Origin: Bacillus fungorum
GTDB taxonomy: Bacteria; Bacillota; Bacilli; Bacillales; Bacillaceae_G
Assembly (NCBI RefSeq): GCF_002746455.1
Contig: NZ_NWUW01000019.1
Coordinates: forward strand, 1-64,000
Direction: 5' to 3'
DNA length: 64,000 nucleotides
Both the position numbers and the translations under genes were made by a program. Positions 28,081 through 36,895 of the stretch are shown one piece after another. Positions within the stretch are counted from its first letter, which is position 1; each line of letters begins with the position of its first letter. Below the pieces are notes generated by a model that was not told where the DNA came from, ran no database searches, and saw nothing but the letters and a program-made list of their open reading frames with translations.

Positions 28081-29047
28081 AAAAGAGAATAGTAAACAAG
28101 CAATTGTGAAGCATGTTTCCTTTTCTATTAGCGAAGGTGAAATAGTTGCGCTTGTAGGAGAAAGTGGCTCAGGGAAAAGTGTTACAGCACAATCTATTAT
28201 CGGCTTAAATCAAGAATCAATTCATATTGATGATGGAAATATATCTTTTGAATCAGAGGAATTAACGAATCTACAAGAATCAGAATGGAATCAAATTCGT
28301 GGGAAGGATATTTCTTTTATCTTTCAAGACCCACTTTCATCTTTAAATCCGACGATGAAGGTGGGAAGGCAAATTACAGAAGTGATTTTGCAGCACGAAA
28401 AGAAATCGAAAAAAGAGGCAAAAGAAATTGCAATTAACTTATTAAATGATTTAGGGATACATGAAGCAGAGAAACGTTTTGAACAGTACCCACATCAATT
28501 AAGCGGAGGCATGAGGCAACGTATTTGTTTAGCAATCGCATTTGCCTGCCACCCAAAACTCGTTATTGCAGATGAACCTACGACAGCATTAGATGTAACA
28601 ATTCAAAAACAAATTATGGAGTTATTAAAGGAAAGAAAGGAAAAGCAAAATACGAGTATTTTATTAATTACGCACGATTTAGCACTTGTACGTGAAGTAG
28701 CGGATCGAGTAGTTGTGATGTATGGAGGACGTATTGTTGAAAAAGGAACGATAGAGGAAGTGATAGGTTCTCCTAAACATCCATACACGAAAAGCTTATT
28801 ACAAGCAATTCCCAATATGGATGATTCCGAAAAAGTATTGCGTGCAATAGAAGGAACGACACCTTCCATTGAGACGTTAAATAGCTTTGGGTGCCCATTT
28901 GTAAATAGATGCCCAGTAGCAATAAAAGAATGCATTCATCGTTTCCCTGATAGAACAGCATATTCTGGGGAACACAGTTCACATTGTTGGCAACATGTTC
29001 TAGAGCATGACGAAGCGAAACCAAAAGAGAAGGTGAATGCCTCATGA
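28037..29047 (+). CDS. Peptide ABC transporter ATPase (OppD-like)
   Basis: A 336-residue ATP-binding subunit: Walker A GESGSGKS (41-48), Q-loop FIFQDP, signature LSGGMRQR, Walker B VIADEPTTALD, and the C-terminal oligopeptide-ABC extension with four cysteines (CPFVNRCPVAIKEC), which in this family can bind an iron-sulfur cluster. AAAGGAGAAAAAAC precedes the start. It overlaps both neighbours in the operon. Confidence 0.95.
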   Translation: MGQLLSLENVTLAVEKENSKQAIVKHVSFSISEGEIVALVGESGSGKSVTAQSIIGLNQESIHIDDGNISFESEELTNLQESEWNQIRGKDISFIFQDPLSSLNPTMKVGRQITEVILQHEKKSKKEAKEIAINLLNDLGIHEAEKRFEQYPHQLSGGMRQRICLAIAFACHPKLVIADEPTTALDVTIQKQIMELLKERKEKQNTSILLITHDLALVREVADRVVVMYGGRIVEKGTIEEVIGSPKHPYTKSLLQAIPNMDDSEKVLRAIEGTTPSIETLNSFGCPFVNRCPVAIKECIHRFPDRTAYSGEHSSHCWQHVLEHDEAKPKEKVNAS

Positions 29048-29817
29048 CGACAGATTTAATTACTGTAAAGCAAGTAACGAAAACGTATGGAAGTAAAAAT
29101 AAAGAAATCGCAGCGTTAAAAGACATATCACTTGCGATCCCGAAAGGAACAACGCTGGGCATTATTGGAGAAAGTGGTTCAGGAAAAACAACACTTGGTA
29201 AGCTCATAGCTGGGATTGAGAGCCCAACGTCTGGTGAAATTGATTATAACGGTCAAGTCGTTCACAAGTTGAAGGCAGCTCATAAACGTGATTTCTTACA
29301 GAAAGTACAGTTTATTTTTCAAGATTCCACAGCAGCATTAAATCCGCGCTGGAAAGTACGCGATAGCGTAACGGAAGGTTATATTTCATTCGGTTTAGGT
29401 GATAAAGGATTAAAGGATAAAGTAGCAGGTGATGCGCTAGAACGTGTGGGATTAGATAGACGATATATCGATCGCTATCCGCACGAATTTAGCGGAGGAC
29501 AACGTCAACGAATTGCTATTGCAAGAGCGTTATTGTGTGAGCCAGAAGTATTAATTCTTGATGAACCAATTTCAGCATTAGATGTTTCATTGCAAATTCA
29601 AATTGTACATCTGCTGCAAAAAATCCAAAAAGAACAAGGTTATACATATTTATTCATCGCGCATGATTTACCGATGGTTCACTATTTATGTGAAAAAGTG
29701 GCTGTCCTATATAAAGGAGAACTTGTTGAATTTGGAAATACGGACGAAGTATTCCGTAATCCACAACATTCTTATACAAAAACACTATTGGCATCAACAC
29801 CAAAAATTTCAGGTTAA
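29044..29817 (+). CDS. Peptide ABC transporter ATPase (OppF-like)
   Basis: A 257-residue second ATPase: Walker A GESGSGKT (42-49), FIFQDS, signature FSGGQRQR, Walker B VLILDEPISALD. It overlaps OppD by 4 bp (ATGA) and lacks the long C-terminal extension seen in many OppF proteins, ending right after SYTKTLLASTPKISG. It should pair with OppD as a heterodimer. Confidence 0.94.
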   Translation: MTTDLITVKQVTKTYGSKNKEIAALKDISLAIPKGTTLGIIGESGSGKTTLGKLIAGIESPTSGEIDYNGQVVHKLKAAHKRDFLQKVQFIFQDSTAALNPRWKVRDSVTEGYISFGLGDKGLKDKVAGDALERVGLDRRYIDRYPHEFSGGQRQRIAIARALLCEPEVLILDEPISALDVSLQIQIVHLLQKIQKEQGYTYLFIAHDLPMVHYLCEKVAVLYKGELVEFGNTDEVFRNPQHSYTKTLLASTPKISG

Positions 29818-29830
29818 AGGAGGATGTAGG

Positions 29831-31441
29831 ATGAAGAAGTTTTTACTGTTTGTCATTATGACTGTTTTAGCAATTACTTCTGTCGCTTGCGGTAAGAAAG
29901 AGACGCAAAAGGCGAGTGCTGGTAAGGGAGAAGGAGATCGATTAGTAACGAATATTGGTAGCGATCCATATACACTTGATTCCGCTATCGCGACAGATAG
30001 TACTTCAGGTTATGTAATTGGACATTTATTCTCAAGCTTATATACGCAAGATAGTGATGGGAAATATCAAAATGAATTAGCAGAGAAAGAAGAAGTAAAT
30101 GCTGATGGAACTGAGTATACAATTCATTTAAAGAAAGATATTAAATGGTCAGATGGTTCTGCTATTACAGCAAATGATTTTGAATTTGCATGGAAGCGAT
30201 TATTAAATCCGAAAACGGGTTCTATGAATGCAACAGAAATGTATTTTATTAAAGGGGCAGAGGCATACAATACTGGAAAAGGTGAAGAAGGACAAGTTGG
30301 CATTCAAGTCATTGATCCTCAAACATTAAAGGTAACACTTGAGCACCCAGTGTCTTCTATTAAACAAAAATTAGCAAGCTCATTATTCATTCCATTATCT
30401 AAAAAATCAATTGATGATAATAATAAATTAAAAACAGATCCAAAAGAGTTAATTACGAACGGACCATTCACATTAAAAGAATGGAAGCATAATCAGGCTA
30501 TTACAGTACAAAAAAATAAAGAATACTATGATAAAAAGGTAACATTAAAAGAAATTGAGTTTCGTATTATTCCAGATTCTAAAACAGCGTACCAATTATA
30601 CAAATCAAAAGAATTAGATTTACTAAGTAGTTTACCGCAAGAAATGATTGAGAAAGAAAAAGGAAATAAAGAATATAAACGTGTTGCAGGATTTTCATCT
30701 TATATTTATTCGTTTAACGTAGAAAAAGAGCCGTTCACAAATGCGAAAGTACGTAAAGCATTCTCATTAGCAGTTGATCGTAAGTTTATTGTTGAAAAAC
30801 TGTATAAAAACAATGCACAAGAAGCAAATGCATTCGTTCCAGAAGGAGCAAAAACACAAAGTGGGCGTGATTTCCGCAAAGAAAAAGGTGGTTACGTTAA
30901 ATTTGATCCAGCAGAAGCGAAAAAATTATTAGAAGAAGGCATGAAAGAACAAGGCTGGTCTACTTTACCTGAAGTAACATTAAAATTCACTACAGATACA
31001 CAACATAAAAAAGTAGCAGAAGCAATGCAAGAAATGTTTAAGAAAAATCTTGGCGTAGATATTAAATTAGAAAATAAAGAGTGGAAGAGTTACATCGACA
31101 CATATAAGCAAAGTGATTTCCAATTAGCTTATATGGGATGGGGCGGTTCTCTATTAGACCCAATTACTAAATTAGATTTATATGCAGGTGATGGTCCAAA
31201 CAATTATGCAAAATGGCATAATAAAGAATTTGATGCTTTAGTGAAGGAAGCAGAAGTTGAACAAAATGAAGATAAGCGTTTTGACTTATTGCATAAAGCG
31301 GAAGATATTATGTTTACAGATTCACCATTAATTCCAATTATATTCCCGTCGGATTCCTATTTACAAAAACAAACGGTATCTGGACTTCAATATTATGTTG
31401 GATCTAAACCAGATTTAAGATATGCAAAAATAAAGAAGTAG
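29831..31441 (+). CDS. Peptide-binding lipoprotein of the S-box operon (OppA-like)
   Basis: A 536-residue family 5 solute-binding lipoprotein, signal peptide with lipobox ITSVAC (Cys20). Landmarks: NIGSDPYTLDSAIATDSTSG, VNADGTEYTIHLKKDIKWSD, NDFEFAWKRLL and RKAFSLAVDRKFIVEKLYKN. It captures the substrate for the preceding permeases and ATPases. The start at 29831 follows AAAGGAGGATGTAGG; the open frame extends further upstream into oppF but this is not used. As the last gene it is terminated by a hairpin on its stop codon. Confidence 0.95.
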   Translation: MKKFLLFVIMTVLAITSVACGKKETQKASAGKGEGDRLVTNIGSDPYTLDSAIATDSTSGYVIGHLFSSLYTQDSDGKYQNELAEKEEVNADGTEYTIHLKKDIKWSDGSAITANDFEFAWKRLLNPKTGSMNATEMYFIKGAEAYNTGKGEEGQVGIQVIDPQTLKVTLEHPVSSIKQKLASSLFIPLSKKSIDDNNKLKTDPKELITNGPFTLKEWKHNQAITVQKNKEYYDKKVTLKEIEFRIIPDSKTAYQLYKSKELDLLSSLPQEMIEKEKGNKEYKRVAGFSSYIYSFNVEKEPFTNAKVRKAFSLAVDRKFIVEKLYKNNAQEANAFVPEGAKTQSGRDFRKEKGGYVKFDPAEAKKLLEEGMKEQGWSTLPEVTLKFTTDTQHKKVAEAMQEMFKKNLGVDIKLENKEWKSYIDTYKQSDFQLAYMGWGGSLLDPITKLDLYAGDGPNNYAKWHNKEFDALVKEAEVEQNEDKRFDLLHKAEDIMFTDSPLIPIIFPSDSYLQKQTVSGLQYYVGSKPDLRYAKIKK

Positions 31442-31466
31442 GCAACCGCCTACTTCTTTATTTTAT
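31432..31466. terminator. Bidirectional terminator, binding protein/YusW
   Basis: AAAGAAGTAGGC-AACC-GCCTACTTCTTT with T-rich flank; overlaps the stop of the binding-protein gene. Confidence 0.92.
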
Positions 31467-31925
31467 TTCTCTTTTATATTCTTTTTTCGTTCCATCAGAG
31501 AAGACAACTTCTAAATCGAATTTTTGGTAGTCTTTATCAAGTTTGAACACGTTCACTACTTGATCGATTACTTCTTGGTCAGGAGTATCTTTATCAAATT
31601 TTAATTCTTGTAGAAGTGGGCTTAATTTTGTGATAGCCTCGTCTCCTGTTAATTTTACATCTGCTTTATGATCTTCAATTTTTGCTTCCATTTTTTTATC
31701 AGCTGCTACATTTTTATAGTCTGCTTCGTAGTCTTTCTTTGTATCTTGGTAGTCTGCCTTTAAATCGAATTCATTGAAGTTTAATTTTAAATCAGCAGGA
31801 GCTTCATTCTTTGCCTCTTCTGTAGTCTTTTTATTAGAAGTTGTGTCTTCTTTTGCAGGAGCTTTACATCCTGTTAATGCAGGTACTAGCATAAGAGCTA
31901 ATAAAACTGATAGTAAAATTCTCAT
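31458..31925 (-). CDS. YusW-family lipoprotein
   Basis: A 155-residue lipoprotein, lipobox PALTGC (Cys20), Lys/Thr/Glu-rich linker and a small domain with NFNEFDLKADYQDTKKDYEA and FDLEVVFSDGTKKEYKREI, which resembles YusW of B. subtilis (PF14039-like). Function unknown. The start at 31925 follows AAGGAGGAATTTATA; a longer frame upstream has no such site. Confidence 0.82.
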   Translation of the reverse strand: MRILLSVLLALMLVPALTGCKAPAKEDTTSNKKTTEEAKNEAPADLKLNFNEFDLKADYQDTKKDYEADYKNVAADKKMEAKIEDHKADVKLTGDEAITKLSPLLQELKFDKDTPDQEVIDQVVNVFKLDKDYQKFDLEVVFSDGTKKEYKREIK

Positions 31926-32097
31926 TATAAATTCCTCCTTATGTAAATTCGTTCTATACAAGTTTTTCCCAAAATCATGTAATTATGTATGTGCTGAAAA
32001 TAAATTATTATCCTGTAGCCACAGGGGCTAATCCGCAATTTAAATCAAAAACAATTTGTATGTATATGGTAAATTGAAGTTGTGAGAAGGTACTAAA

Positions 32098-32433
32098 ATG
32101 TATGAAGAATATAAAGCGATGATAAAAAAAGCAATTAAATATATAGAAGATCATTTAGATGAGGAGCTTACAACAGAAAAAGTGGCATCTCACAGTGCCG
32201 TATCGATGTACCATTTTCATCGTATTTTTCAAAGCTATGTTGGGATGAGTGTAACGAATTATATTCGAAAGAGAAGGTTAACACATGCTGCGCAGGTTTT
32301 AGTGTCGACTGAGAGAGCAGTTATTGATATTGCGGTGCAATACGGTTTTTCCTCACAAGAGGCATTTACTAGAGCTTTTAAAAGGATGTTTCAATACAAA
32401 AAGAAGGGAAAGAGGATTATTGACAATGATTAG
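32098..32433 (+). pseudogene. AraC-type regulator, truncated after the HTH domain
   Basis: Only 111 residues remain. The two helix-turn-helix motifs of an AraC/XylS DNA-binding domain are complete (LTTEKVASHSAVSMYHFHRI and VIDIAVQYGFSSQEAFTRAF), but the protein then diverges into FQYKKKGKRIIDND and stops. Members with this N-terminal HTH normally continue into a GyrI-like ligand-binding domain of ~150 residues. The divergence point falls where the promoter of the next gene (TTGACA) begins, suggesting a deletion that joined a truncated AraC gene to the TetR region. It may still bind DNA. The start lacks a strong site. Confidence 0.65.
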
Positions 32434-32467
32434 AAAAAGTATATAATCTAAATGTAAGTGATCACTT
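32420..32467 (+). promoter_or_regulatory. Promoter and palindromic operator of the TetR gene
   Basis: TTGACA and TATAAT stand 16 bp apart, followed by GTAAGTGATCACTTGC (AAGTGATCACTT, 12-bp perfect core at 32456-32467) just before the TetR ribosome binding site. A related sequence, GTAAGTACTTGC, occurs at 33094-33105 before the exporter gene. Probable autoregulatory site. Confidence 0.65.
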
Positions 32468-32488
32468 GCATGAGAGAGAGAGGATTTT

Positions 32489-33070
32489 ATGGCGCGCTCA
32501 AAAACAGCAGAAAAAATCATCCAAGCAGCAATTGAATTAGTGAAAGAAAAGGGATATACAGCAGCGACAACGAAAGAAATTGCAATGCGTGCTGGTGTTA
32601 ATGAAGTAACGATATTCCGCAATTTTAAAAGTAAAAAGGGTGTTATTGAAGCGGCGGTTGCTGAATTTTCGTATGTACCGCATTTAAAACATTTTTTACA
32701 AACAGAAATTGTATGGGAATTAGAAACGGATTTAAAGAACTTAGCAAGGCATTATCATAAATTTTTAGGTAGCATAAAAGATATTATTTTTATCGGTATA
32801 CGTGAGGCGAGGGAATTTCCTGAATTAGATGAGGAAATCTCCAAAATTCCAAAAGGGTTAAAAGAAGAACTAATCATATATTTTGCTAAAATGCAGGAAC
32901 AGGGAAAGATTATTCATACAAATATTGAAGCGCAAGTAATGAATTTTATATGGATAAATTTTGGTTACTTCCTATCTAAATTGCGTTTTGAAAACCGACT
33001 TATGGAAATCGATGATGAGAAATTTATTGAGAATAATATAGTTTTATATGCTAGGGCTTTAAGACCCTAG
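32489..33070 (+). CDS. TetR-family transcriptional regulator
   Basis: A 193-residue TetR repressor: N-terminal HTH KIIQAAIELVKEKGYTAATT and KEIAMRAGVNEVTIFRNFKS, followed by a helical ligand-binding domain. It lies directly in front of a membrane protein of the YhgE/DUF3533 type, and palindromic sites with GTAAGT/ACTTGC precede both genes, so it most likely represses itself and the exporter. The inducer is unknown. Confidence 0.9.
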   Translation: MARSKTAEKIIQAAIELVKEKGYTAATTKEIAMRAGVNEVTIFRNFKSKKGVIEAAVAEFSYVPHLKHFLQTEIVWELETDLKNLARHYHKFLGSIKDIIFIGIREAREFPELDEEISKIPKGLKEELIIYFAKMQEQGKIIHTNIEAQVMNFIWINFGYFLSKLRFENRLMEIDDEKFIENNIVLYARALRP

Positions 33071-33093
33071 TATTTATTTAAAATAAAATGAAA

Positions 33094-33105
33094 GTAAGTA
33101 CTTGC
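33094..33105 (+). promoter_or_regulatory. Second TetR-operator-like palindrome
   Basis: GTAAGTACTTGC lies 24 bp before the exporter start. It shares both outer half-sites with the palindrome in front of the TetR gene but lacks four central bases. Confidence 0.45.
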
Positions 33106-33128
33106 TTGCTAAATGGGAGAGCGGGAAG

Positions 33129-34271
33129 ATGGATACATTAAAACAGTTTTTAAAAAGACCAGGTACGTATATAGGAATGGTAGTAGCGCTATCATTCCAA
33201 ATTATTTTCTTTTGTGTTTGGTTAACGGCATATGATGGAGTGAATGAAAGAGCTGCTCAAATGCGTATCGCTATTGTGAATGAAGATGAAAATATAGGTA
33301 GTAAAATAGCAGAAGGTTTGCAGAGAAATTTACCATTTCAGGTGAAAGCAGAACAGTCTATGGAAAAAGCAAATAAAGAAATGAATGACCATGTGTACGA
33401 TATGATTATTGAAATTCCTGCTTCTTTTTCAAAGGATATAAATGAAGCAGGAAAATCAAGTTTAGACTTCCATATTAATCAAGCGAATGCCATGATGGCA
33501 AAGCAAATGATGGAAGGAGCAGCAAAACAAATTCGAGACAATGTAAATAAAGAGATAACAAGTTATAAGAAACAAGCGATTGGTGGGAAATTACAAGCTG
33601 TAGGGTCTGAGAATGTAGAAGTGATAAAAGGTTTAACCGAAAATTCAATTGGTTTTACAGTTCATAAAGTAAATGATGCAAAAGGATTTTCGGCTAATAT
33701 GGTACCATTAATGATGGTATTAGCTTCATTTGTAGGAGCAATGATCATGAGTATGGAACTATCAAAAGTTGCAAAGGAAGTAAGGAACGGTTGGAGTAAT
33801 TTCGTATCAAGACAAATCATTAACGGTACAGTATCAATTTTACTTGCATGCATTACAATTGGTTTAATGAGAGGATTTCAAATTGAAATGCATGAAGCAG
33901 TATGGAGTATATGGGTATTTCAAGCGATAATTTTCTTCGCCTTTCTTTCATTAACACAAATGTTCATAACTGTTTTCGGAAATGCAGGTATGATTTTTAA
34001 TATCATTTCACTATCGCTACAGCTTGTAAGTTCAGGAGTAATCGTACCACATGAGATGCTTTCTAAAACATATCAAACAATCGGCGAATTATTTCCCGCA
34101 ACATATGCAGCGAATGGCTATTATACAATAATATTTGGAGGAGTTAGTTTAGAGAAAAATATTATTTCATTATTAGTTATTATATTGGTTACACAATCGC
34201 TAGCAGTGGTTACTTTAGCTATAAAAGGAATCGTAAAGGGAAGAAGAAGCTCTGTAGTTAAAGAAGTATAA
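33129..34271 (+). CDS. YhgE/DUF3533-type membrane protein (ABC-2-like exporter)
   Basis: A 380-residue membrane protein with one N-terminal TM (YIGMVVALSFQIIFFCVWL), a ~170-residue extracytoplasmic domain (RIAIVNEDENIGSKIAEGLQ) and five or six C-terminal TMs, the ABC-2/YhgE-Pip arrangement. No ATPase gene is adjacent, as is usual for DUF3533. Likely role: efflux or envelope stress under the upstream TetR regulator. The start at 33129 follows GGGAGAGCGGGAAG; a TTG at 33102 would add nine residues. Confidence 0.8.
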   Translation: MDTLKQFLKRPGTYIGMVVALSFQIIFFCVWLTAYDGVNERAAQMRIAIVNEDENIGSKIAEGLQRNLPFQVKAEQSMEKANKEMNDHVYDMIIEIPASFSKDINEAGKSSLDFHINQANAMMAKQMMEGAAKQIRDNVNKEITSYKKQAIGGKLQAVGSENVEVIKGLTENSIGFTVHKVNDAKGFSANMVPLMMVLASFVGAMIMSMELSKVAKEVRNGWSNFVSRQIINGTVSILLACITIGLMRGFQIEMHEAVWSIWVFQAIIFFAFLSLTQMFITVFGNAGMIFNIISLSLQLVSSGVIVPHEMLSKTYQTIGELFPATYAANGYYTIIFGGVSLEKNIISLLVIILVTQSLAVVTLAIKGIVKGRRSSVVKEV

Positions 34272-34308
34272 AGTAAAAAAGGTATCCTTCAATTGGATAC
34301 CTTTTTAC
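34272..34308. terminator. Bidirectional terminator after the exporter
   Basis: AAAAAAGGTATCC-TTCAATT-GGATACCTTTTT; only 10 bp from the end of the minus-strand binding-protein fragment. Confidence 0.92.
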
Positions 34309-34317
34309 TGGTACTTA

Positions 34318-34497
34318 TTATTTTGCAACATCCATTGTTGGAATTTCTGAAGCGAATGATAAGTTAATTGCCTGTTTATCATTTACTTTATCATTTGCTT
34401 TCACTCCGCTTGCATGATCTTTATTTCCCCCGCAAGCAGTTAGTAATAGACTTGCCCCTAAAACAGATGCAACAACAGGCACAACTTTTTTCTTCAT
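34318..34497 (-). pseudogene. Peptide-binding lipoprotein, N-terminal fragment
   Basis: The first 59 codons of an OppA-type lipoprotein: signal peptide and lipobox LLTACG, then DKQAINLSFASEIPTMDVAK and a stop. It aligns with the start of the full-length neighbour at 36517 (signal peptide ending LLTGCG, then PSKQVLNLSSPTEIRTMDTA). A complete protein has about 540 residues, so roughly 90% is missing, and the terminator of the neighbouring gene follows directly. Clear deletion remnant; it may still make a short lipopeptide. Confidence 0.85.
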
Positions 34498-34780
34498 TGT
34501 TCGTTCCGCCCTAAATGTGTTGATTGTAACATCATAATGTCCATGTCTTGAATTGTAGCTATAGAAGAGAAAACCTATTATAGATATGTGCATGTAGGCA
34601 ATCAGGTGTTCAATATGTATATACATATTGAACTATAATTTATCGTTATATATTTCAACGTAGTAGACGTTATATTTTGATGGTGAAATATTTCGTTTCT
34701 TTAATTTTTAGAATATTAACACTGGAAAGAACTATATGTCAATAATAAAAATAGAATGTTGTTTTTTGAAATAATATATT
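34498..34780. other. Intergenic region without a recognised gene
   Basis: AT-rich spacer between the OppA fragment and the terminator of the next gene. It includes a short dyad ATATGTATATACATAT near 34613-34628. No S-box or gene is visible. Confidence 0.5.
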
Positions 34781-34821
34781 AAAAAAGTAGATTCCGATGT
34801 ATTAAGGAATCTACTTTTAAT
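34781..34821. terminator. Terminator after the S-box-controlled binding protein
   Basis: AAAAGTAGATTCC-GATGTATTAA-GGAATCTACTTTT; lies about 55 bp past the stop of the minus-strand gene. Confidence 0.88.
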
Positions 34822-34876
34822 GCATTTTGTGAAAAAATAATTAGTATGGTGGAATAACGTTGGTTAAAGTTCCACT

Positions 34877-36517
34877 TTATTTTTCAATTTTTGCCCATTT
34901 GAAGTTTAACTGACCAGCAAAGTCTACTTGCACAATTCCTTTCACATAAGAACGTTCTAAATAAGATTCTCCTTTTTGATAAAGAGGAGCGATAACAGAG
35001 TCTTTAAATAGTATTTTTTCTGATGCTAGTAATGCATCAAAGCGAGCTTTTTCATCACCAGCTAAAGTCGTTTTCACTTTCTCAATTGTGTCATCGAATT
35101 CCTTATTAGAGTAGTGATCTAAGTTATAAGGGTTATTCGTTGTAAATAGTTCAAGGAATGTAATTGGATCCGCAAAGTCAGGACTCCAGCCGTCAATTCC
35201 GATTTCGTAGTCACCTTTTAATAACAGTGAAACTTGTTGCTTACGCGGTTGCGGTTTTAACTTCACTGTTAATCCATCTAAATTCTTTTCTAGTTGCCCT
35301 TTTAAGAACTCACCAGTTTTCTTATCAAGATCAGCATCACTTGTTAATAATTCTAATGTTATCTTTTCAGAACCAAGCTCTTGTTTAGCCTTTTTCCATA
35401 ATTCTTGAGCGGATTTTGTATCGACCTTTGTTAAATTACCGTTTGCAGTACGGAAGTCTTTTCCATCAGGTCCTTTTGCGAAGTTTTTCGGAACGAGACC
35501 AAAGGTTGGTGTAGAGCCATCATTTAATAACGTATTTACAAAGGATTTTCGATCGATTGTTTGATCGATTGCTTGTCGTGCAGAAACGTTTTGAAGTACT
35601 TTGTTTTGTTGATTCATACGTAAAAATTGTACGCCTACATTCGGACGTTCTTTGAAGTTACCATCCTTTTTGTATTTATCAACGAAGTCGGATGTTAATT
35701 TTATACGGTCTAATTGTTTTGATTCGAATAGGTTTACTTCTGTTGATTTTTCTTTTACGACGTTAAAATTGATTTCCTCTAGTTTGACAGTATCTTTATC
35801 CCAATAGGTAGGGTTTTTCTTGAATTTAAAGCTTTGTTCGTGCTTCCAATCGCTTAGTGTAAAAGCTCCGTTGTACAAGATTGTATTATCTTCTAAAGCA
35901 TACTTATCACCTTGTGCTTTAAAGAATTCCTCGTTAATTGGTAGAAATGTTGGGAACGCTGTTAAGCTAATAAAATATGGAACAGGGCGTTCTAATTCTA
36001 CCTCAAACGTATGGTCATCAATTGCTTTTACACCAAGTTGGTCGGTTGGAAGTTCTTTGTTGTTAATTTTTGTTGCATTTTTAATATCAAAGAATAGAAA
36101 TGCATATTCAGAGGCTGTTGCTGGATCGACAGCTCTTTGCCAAGCGAAGACAAAATCTTTCGCTGTAACAGGCGTGCCGTTTGACCATTTTGAATCTCGC
36201 AGGTGGAATGTGTATTTCGTTTTATCACCACTTACTTCATGAGATTTTGCAACACCAGGGACAGGTTTATTACTTTCACCAAGATTATACAAACCTTCAA
36301 ATACGTTTCTCATTACTTGACCAGAATCGGTATCTGTAGCACGAGCCGTATCCATTGTTCGTATTTCAGTAGGTGAAGATAAGTTTAAAACTTGTTTACT
36401 AGGTGCCTCATCTTTTGCATTTGCTCCACTCGCTTCGTTTTTATAACTACCGCAACCAGTTAATAAAATACTTACTCCTACAACTGATGCAATACCGGGT
36501 ACAAACTTCTTTTTCAT
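34877..36517 (-). CDS. Peptide-binding lipoprotein under a SAM-I riboswitch (OppA-like)
   Basis: A 546-residue family 5 solute-binding lipoprotein: signal peptide with lipobox LLTGC (Cys22), NLSSPTEIRTMDTARATDTD, DKTKYTFHLRDSKWSNGTPV, KDFVFAWQRAVDP and SARQAIDQTIDRKSFVNTLL. It has no permease or ATPase next to it, so it probably delivers substrate to the S-box operon at 26143-31441 or to another Opp system. Control by a SAM-I riboswitch makes methionine-related uptake the likely role. The start follows AGGAGGAAAATCAA. Confidence 0.95.
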   Translation of the reverse strand: MKKKFVPGIASVVGVSILLTGCGSYKNEASGANAKDEAPSKQVLNLSSPTEIRTMDTARATDTDSGQVMRNVFEGLYNLGESNKPVPGVAKSHEVSGDKTKYTFHLRDSKWSNGTPVTAKDFVFAWQRAVDPATASEYAFLFFDIKNATKINNKELPTDQLGVKAIDDHTFEVELERPVPYFISLTAFPTFLPINEEFFKAQGDKYALEDNTILYNGAFTLSDWKHEQSFKFKKNPTYWDKDTVKLEEINFNVVKEKSTEVNLFESKQLDRIKLTSDFVDKYKKDGNFKERPNVGVQFLRMNQQNKVLQNVSARQAIDQTIDRKSFVNTLLNDGSTPTFGLVPKNFAKGPDGKDFRTANGNLTKVDTKSAQELWKKAKQELGSEKITLELLTSDADLDKKTGEFLKGQLEKNLDGLTVKLKPQPRKQQVSLLLKGDYEIGIDGWSPDFADPITFLELFTTNNPYNLDHYSNKEFDDTIEKVKTTLAGDEKARFDALLASEKILFKDSVIAPLYQKGESYLERSYVKGIVQVDFAGQLNFKWAKIEK

Positions 36518-36564
36518 TTGATTTTCCTCCTAAATAATTAAGTTTGGATGATGATGAGGGAAAT

Positions 36565-36607
36565 GAAAAAAAATCCCTCTTTTCATATTGAGAAAGAGGG
36601 ATTTTTA
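36565..36607 (-). terminator. Intrinsic terminator of the minus-strand S-box leader
   Basis: On the minus strand AAATCCCTCTTTC and GAAAAGAGGGATTT form a stem followed by a long T run, 45-85 nt behind the aptamer and ahead of the binding-protein gene. Confidence 0.9.
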
Positions 36608-36649
36608 CGTACAAGTTATGCACCCGTATATAAACGAAGTCCCTCATTC

Positions 36650-36750
36650 TATCTTTCAAGCCATAAAGCTTGCAGGAAGTGGCACAGTATTCAAAAATGA
36701 ACCTGCTGCCGAGGTTTCAAAGGGCCAGTCCCTCCACCTCTCTTGATACA
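36650..36750 (-). promoter_or_regulatory. SAM-I (S-box) riboswitch aptamer, minus strand
   Basis: Reading the minus strand from 36750: TATCAAGAGAGGTGGAGGGA, CTGGCCCTTTGAAACCTCGG, CAGCAGGTTC, TGTGCCACTTCCTGCAAGC, GCTTGAAAGATA. All S-box blocks and the P1 strands TATC/GATA are present. It controls the lone peptide-binding lipoprotein and is a second copy of the element at 25902-26005. Confidence 0.96.
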
Positions 36751-36861
36751 ATGAGTAAATTTTATTAATTTTTGTGTTTCTTTGATAATTCAAAATCTTA
36801 CACCTTGGATGATGAAGTGTCAACTGAATGAAATATAGTTTAAATTTTCAGTTTTCTTTAA

Positions 36862-36893
36862 CGAAAAACCACTGCATATGGCAGTGGTTTTTC
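36862..36893. terminator. Terminator after the aldo-keto reductase
   Basis: GAAAAACCACTGC-ATAT-GGCAGTGGTTTTTC, a symmetric stem with T/A flanks, 3 bp from the minus-strand stop codon. Confidence 0.93.
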
Positions 36894-36895
36894 TA

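Noticed and set aside
27147..28103. A 318-codon frame on the minus strand opposite the OppC-like permease
   Set aside because: It is the antisense shadow of a well-supported permease gene, with no ribosome binding site and a composition typical of reverse frames.
29582..29830. N-terminal extension of the binding protein into the OppF-like gene
   Set aside because: AAAGGAGGATGTAGG and a signal peptide fix the start at 29831.
35820..36242. A 140-codon plus-strand frame opposite the S-box-controlled binding protein
   Set aside because: Antisense shadow of a clear OppA-like gene.
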